Source: Bacteroidales bacterium (GTDB lineage Bacteria > Bacteroidota > Bacteroidia > Bacteroidales > JAAUTT01). From it: 8,512 nucleotides of DNA. The first letter of the stretch is position 1. Every line of letters starts with the position of its first letter. Positions 6,235-8,512 of this stretch are shown here, piece by piece. The notes under the pieces were generated by a model. That model saw nothing but the letters and a program-made list of their open reading frames with translations. It was not told the DNA's origin and ran no database searches. Both the position numbers and the translations under genes were made by a program. The DNA lies in NCBI GenBank assembly GCA_025350365.1, contig JANXXY010000192.1, forward strand, positions 1 through 8,512, read 5' to 3'.

Positions 6235-8512
6235 TCACGCACGTTTTCTTTGTATCCGGTTGTAATCAATATAGTACAAAACTTTTAATGATAGGCTGTT
6301 TATTTGATCGCTACGCCAGGTCCGATCAAGGTTGCGCCAATAACCTCCCAAAACTTCATTTCCGCTTGTTGAAATGGAGTTCTTCCAGGCGAAAGATAAT
6401 TCCGACCCAGGTGCAAATATCCACCGAAATAACATATCAACATTAAAAGCATTATAATTGGTATCTTTATTTTGGGTGTACGTATCGTCAGTTTGCAAAT
6501 TTCCATCGGTTTGTAATTGGTAATATTTTTTATTTGCTGCTCCCGAATAGTAATGTCTTGCTCGAATACTTATGGTGGTTTTATTATTGAAAGCATATGA
6601 CGTGATAAAAATATTTTCTAGTGTGTGAACGTTTCTTTGTGCGAAATAAATGCTTTTATCGTCATTAGTTTTATCAACATATCCATAATCGTTTATATCA
6701 GTATTGAAACTTCCCATGTAAGAAAACTGAAGTCTTTGGCCAATCCTTAAATAAAGTTCTGCATTGCCCATATAACCATGGCGGTCGGTGCCTGGTAATT
6801 GATAACCACCATAATGAAAATATCCCCATAAATGTTTACGTGTATCAGTAGTTAAATTATAATTATACCAAAACAGATGTGGACTAACAAAATACCTCCC
6901 ACTTACACGAGGTTCGAAATAATCGTGCTTTTCAGTGCCATACCCTCCGTTTACAGAAATGCGGTAATTATTTTTAAGTAAAGTACGGGCATTAAAACCA
7001 AATTTATTGTCAAAGACGACGCTCGGATTAAATATACGTGTGTAATCCCACCAAAAATTTCCATTGCATTCGCGAATCTTCCAGAAAGGCTCAATGATTT
7101 GATAATAAATATAAGCCTCTGTTAAAAGCTGATTGTTATTGTGAAGATATCCCAAATCGGTGGGGTTGAATTTATCCGAATAAACATTTTGTAAAATACC
7201 ATATTGCAGATTTCCCCGGTTCTTATCAATTCCTAAACTTGCAAAATACCCGTTTTCTCTTGCCGTGTCGCCTCGTGTACTTAAGCCCGCCTTTCCTTTG
7301 AGCGCAAATTTCAGCGATTTATCGCGAAACTGAAATTCGGTAGCTGTAACGTTAGCCAAAAACGGATTATCTAGCATCGAAACATTTGAATTTATAATAC
7401 TTATGTAAGAATTATTTTTTAATGACTTGTCAACAACGGACACGTTATAATTAGTAAATGGTTGCACAAGAATTTTACGCTTAGCTCCGGTTATTGTATC
7501 ACGTAAAGTAGCATATGAAGCTAATGAATTGGAATTTAAAAATCCGAGACCCCATCCATTGGCAGTGCGACCCGAAATTTTGCTTGCGTTAATAAGCTGT
7601 GTCTCGCTAGGATTATAATCCACAATTTCGTGCTGAATCAACGACTGGGCAGGTTTATCGGCAAATTTGGGTGCTGCTCCAATACGACGGGAATAAAAAA
7701 TATTTCCTCGTTGAAAAAGTTCTGTTCCCTCGGTAAAAAATTGTCTCTTTTCACTATAGAATAATTCATATGGCGAAAGATTCAATTGTTTGTCATCCGA
7801 TTGTATTTGGCCAAAATCGGGTATCAACATCATATCGAGTGTAAAACTTTCATTGATTCCATATTTTAAATCCAACCCACCTTTGTATAAAAAGTCGGTC
7901 ATATTTTTCCCTCCGTCAACCTGAAAATACGATGATGAATAAGGACTTAAGGACAATCGCACGGGAGGTTTTATATTTTTTATACCGCTCAACTGACCCT
8001 CCTGATGAATAAAACCTGACACTTTTCGATCAACCAGGTTCCAAGAGTTGTTGGAATTGTAACGACGAATATTCCGAAACATATTTAACCCCCAATTTGA
8101 GTTGGCTTTTTCCGAAAAACGTAATGCAGAATATGGAATACGCATCTCAACTACCCACCCCCTTTCAGTTATTTTTGTTTTGCTTTCCCAAACAGCGTTC
8201 CACGTGTCATCTTCACTATCAAAATCACTTTTTACTGCCTTAATATCAGTTTGTACACCAGCGGGAGTAATAAAAAACCCGTATGCCAGTTGTCCCTGAT
8301 TATAAGGGTCTAAATACACGCCAAAGAAATCGGACATACCTATATTATCACGTTCCGAAAAAAAATTGAAAATACTATCGGGTGCGCTATCATAAAGCAT
8401 AGCGCCAACATATATTGCTGTTTGATCATAAAAATAATATACTTCTGAAGGTTGAATTGATGGTTTGCCGTTGTATGGTTGTATTTGTAGAAAATCCTTT
8501 GCCGGTTTCACC
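6235..8512 (-). CDS. DUF5916 protein with N-terminal CBM9-like domain, 5' end outside the window
   Basis: This is a large Bacteroidota-type protein of unknown function (at least 758 residues visible). Numbered from the window edge, residues 1 to about 175 form a CBM9-like beta-sandwich: DFLQIQPYNGKPSIQPSEVYY, IYVGAMLYDSAPD and WVVEMRIPYSALRF. From about 190 onward is the DUF5916 region, recognised by NLSPYELFYSEKRQFFTEG (244-262) then IFYSRRIG. It continues with many alternating aromatic strands, suggesting an outer-membrane beta-barrel. The family usually starts with a signal peptide and a short segment before the DFxQ motif, so roughly 40-60 residues are probably missing beyond 8512. The GTG at 8511 is just an internal valine codon. 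No frameshift is visible and the C-terminus is normal. CBM9-like domains often bind sugars, but no substrate or activity can be assigned. Transport or surface binding is a guess based on the barrel-like repeats. Confidence 0.85.
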   Translation of the reverse strand, partial: VKPAKDFLQIQPYNGKPSIQPSEVYYFYDQTAIYVGAMLYDSAPDSIFNFFSERDNIGMSDFFGVYLDPYNQGQLAYGFFITPAGVQTDIKAVKSDFDSEDDTWNAVWESKTKITERGWVVEMRIPYSALRFSEKANSNWGLNMFRNIRRYNSNNSWNLVDRKVSGFIHQEGQLSGIKNIKPPVRLSLSPYSSSYFQVDGGKNMTDFLYKGGLDLKYGINESFTLDMMLIPDFGQIQSDDKQLNLSPYELFYSEKRQFFTEGTELFQRGNIFYSRRIGAAPKFADKPAQSLIQHEIVDYNPSETQLINASKISGRTANGWGLGFLNSNSLASYATLRDTITGAKRKILVQPFTNYNVSVVDKSLKNNSYISIINSNVSMLDNPFLANVTATEFQFRDKSLKFALKGKAGLSTRGDTARENGYFASLGIDKNRGNLQYGILQNVYSDKFNPTDLGYLHNNNQLLTEAYIYYQIIEPFWKIRECNGNFWWDYTRIFNPSVVFDNKFGFNARTLLKNNYRISVNGGYGTEKHDYFEPRVSGRYFVSPHLFWYNYNLTTDTRKHLWGYFHYGGYQLPGTDRHGYMGNAELYLRIGQRLQFSYMGSFNTDINDYGYVDKTNDDKSIYFAQRNVHTLENIFITSYAFNNKTTISIRARHYYSGAANKKYYQLQTDGNLQTDDTYTQNKDTNYNAFNVDMLFRWIFAPGSELSFAWKNSISTSGNEVLGGYWRNLDRTWRSDQINSLSLKVLYYIDYNRIQRKRA

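Noticed and set aside
6300..6506. A 68-aa open frame on the minus strand inside the DUF5916 gene
   Set aside because: It lies wholly within a well-supported coding region in another frame and its product has no recognisable features.
8102..8299. A 65-aa open frame on the plus strand opposite the DUF5916 gene
   Set aside because: It is antisense to conserved CBM9-like coding sequence and has no recognisable domain or start signal.
1..8512. CRISPR array, tRNA/rRNA genes, insertion sequences, prophage or toxin-antitoxin genes
   Set aside because: I looked on both strands and saw no regularly spaced repeats, tRNA-like cloverleaf, transposase or integrase motif, or small toxin pair.

Overview
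The window is AT-rich and every recognisable product is of a type common in Bacteroidota: a Calx-beta/GH16 laminarinase-like lipoprotein, a DUF5916 outer-membrane-type protein, an M23-LysM murein hydrolase, and an ECF sigma/anti-sigma pair. Candidate TAnnTTTG (-7) promoter elements and the near absence of Shine-Dalgarno sequences also fit that phylum. I cannot name a genus; an environmental, non-enteric Bacteroidota member is the best guess.

Layout, left to right. Positions 1-109 hold no gene but contain a strong hairpin (1-31) and a Bacteroidota-type dispersed repeat (61-87). Next come a TolC/CusC-type outer-membrane efflux protein (110-1348, minus) and, 48 bp upstream of it on the same strand, a Calx-beta plus GH16 beta-glucanase lipoprotein (1397-2572, minus). 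A 236-bp divergent intergenic region separates this from msrA (2809-3381), the only plus-strand gene. msrA converges on, and overlaps by 20 bp, a three-gene minus-strand operon: ECF sigma factor (5018 to 4446), zinc-finger-type anti-sigma factor (4385 to 3909) and a membrane-anchored CpxP/CnrX-like periplasmic protein (3904 to 3362). Upstream of the operon lies an M23 endopeptidase with a C-terminal LysM (6015 to 5143). The right end is a DUF5916 protein whose N-terminus lies outside the window (8512 to 6235). No intergenic gap exceeds 300 bases.

How the genes may work together: the sigma/anti-sigma/periplasmic-sensor trio has the same composition as the CnrH/CnrY/CnrX metal-sensing system and is the most system-like element here. 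The TolC protein resembles the outer-membrane component of heavy-metal RND pumps, the murein hydrolase acts in the cell envelope, and MsrA repairs oxidised methionine. An envelope or metal/oxidative stress theme is therefore plausible, but co-regulation is inference. I found no CRISPR array, RNA gene, transposase or phage gene, and nothing I would call an entirely new system.

Start sites: three minus-strand genes have longer reading frames opening with TTG (at 1381, 3922 and 5024). In each case I preferred the first in-frame ATG.
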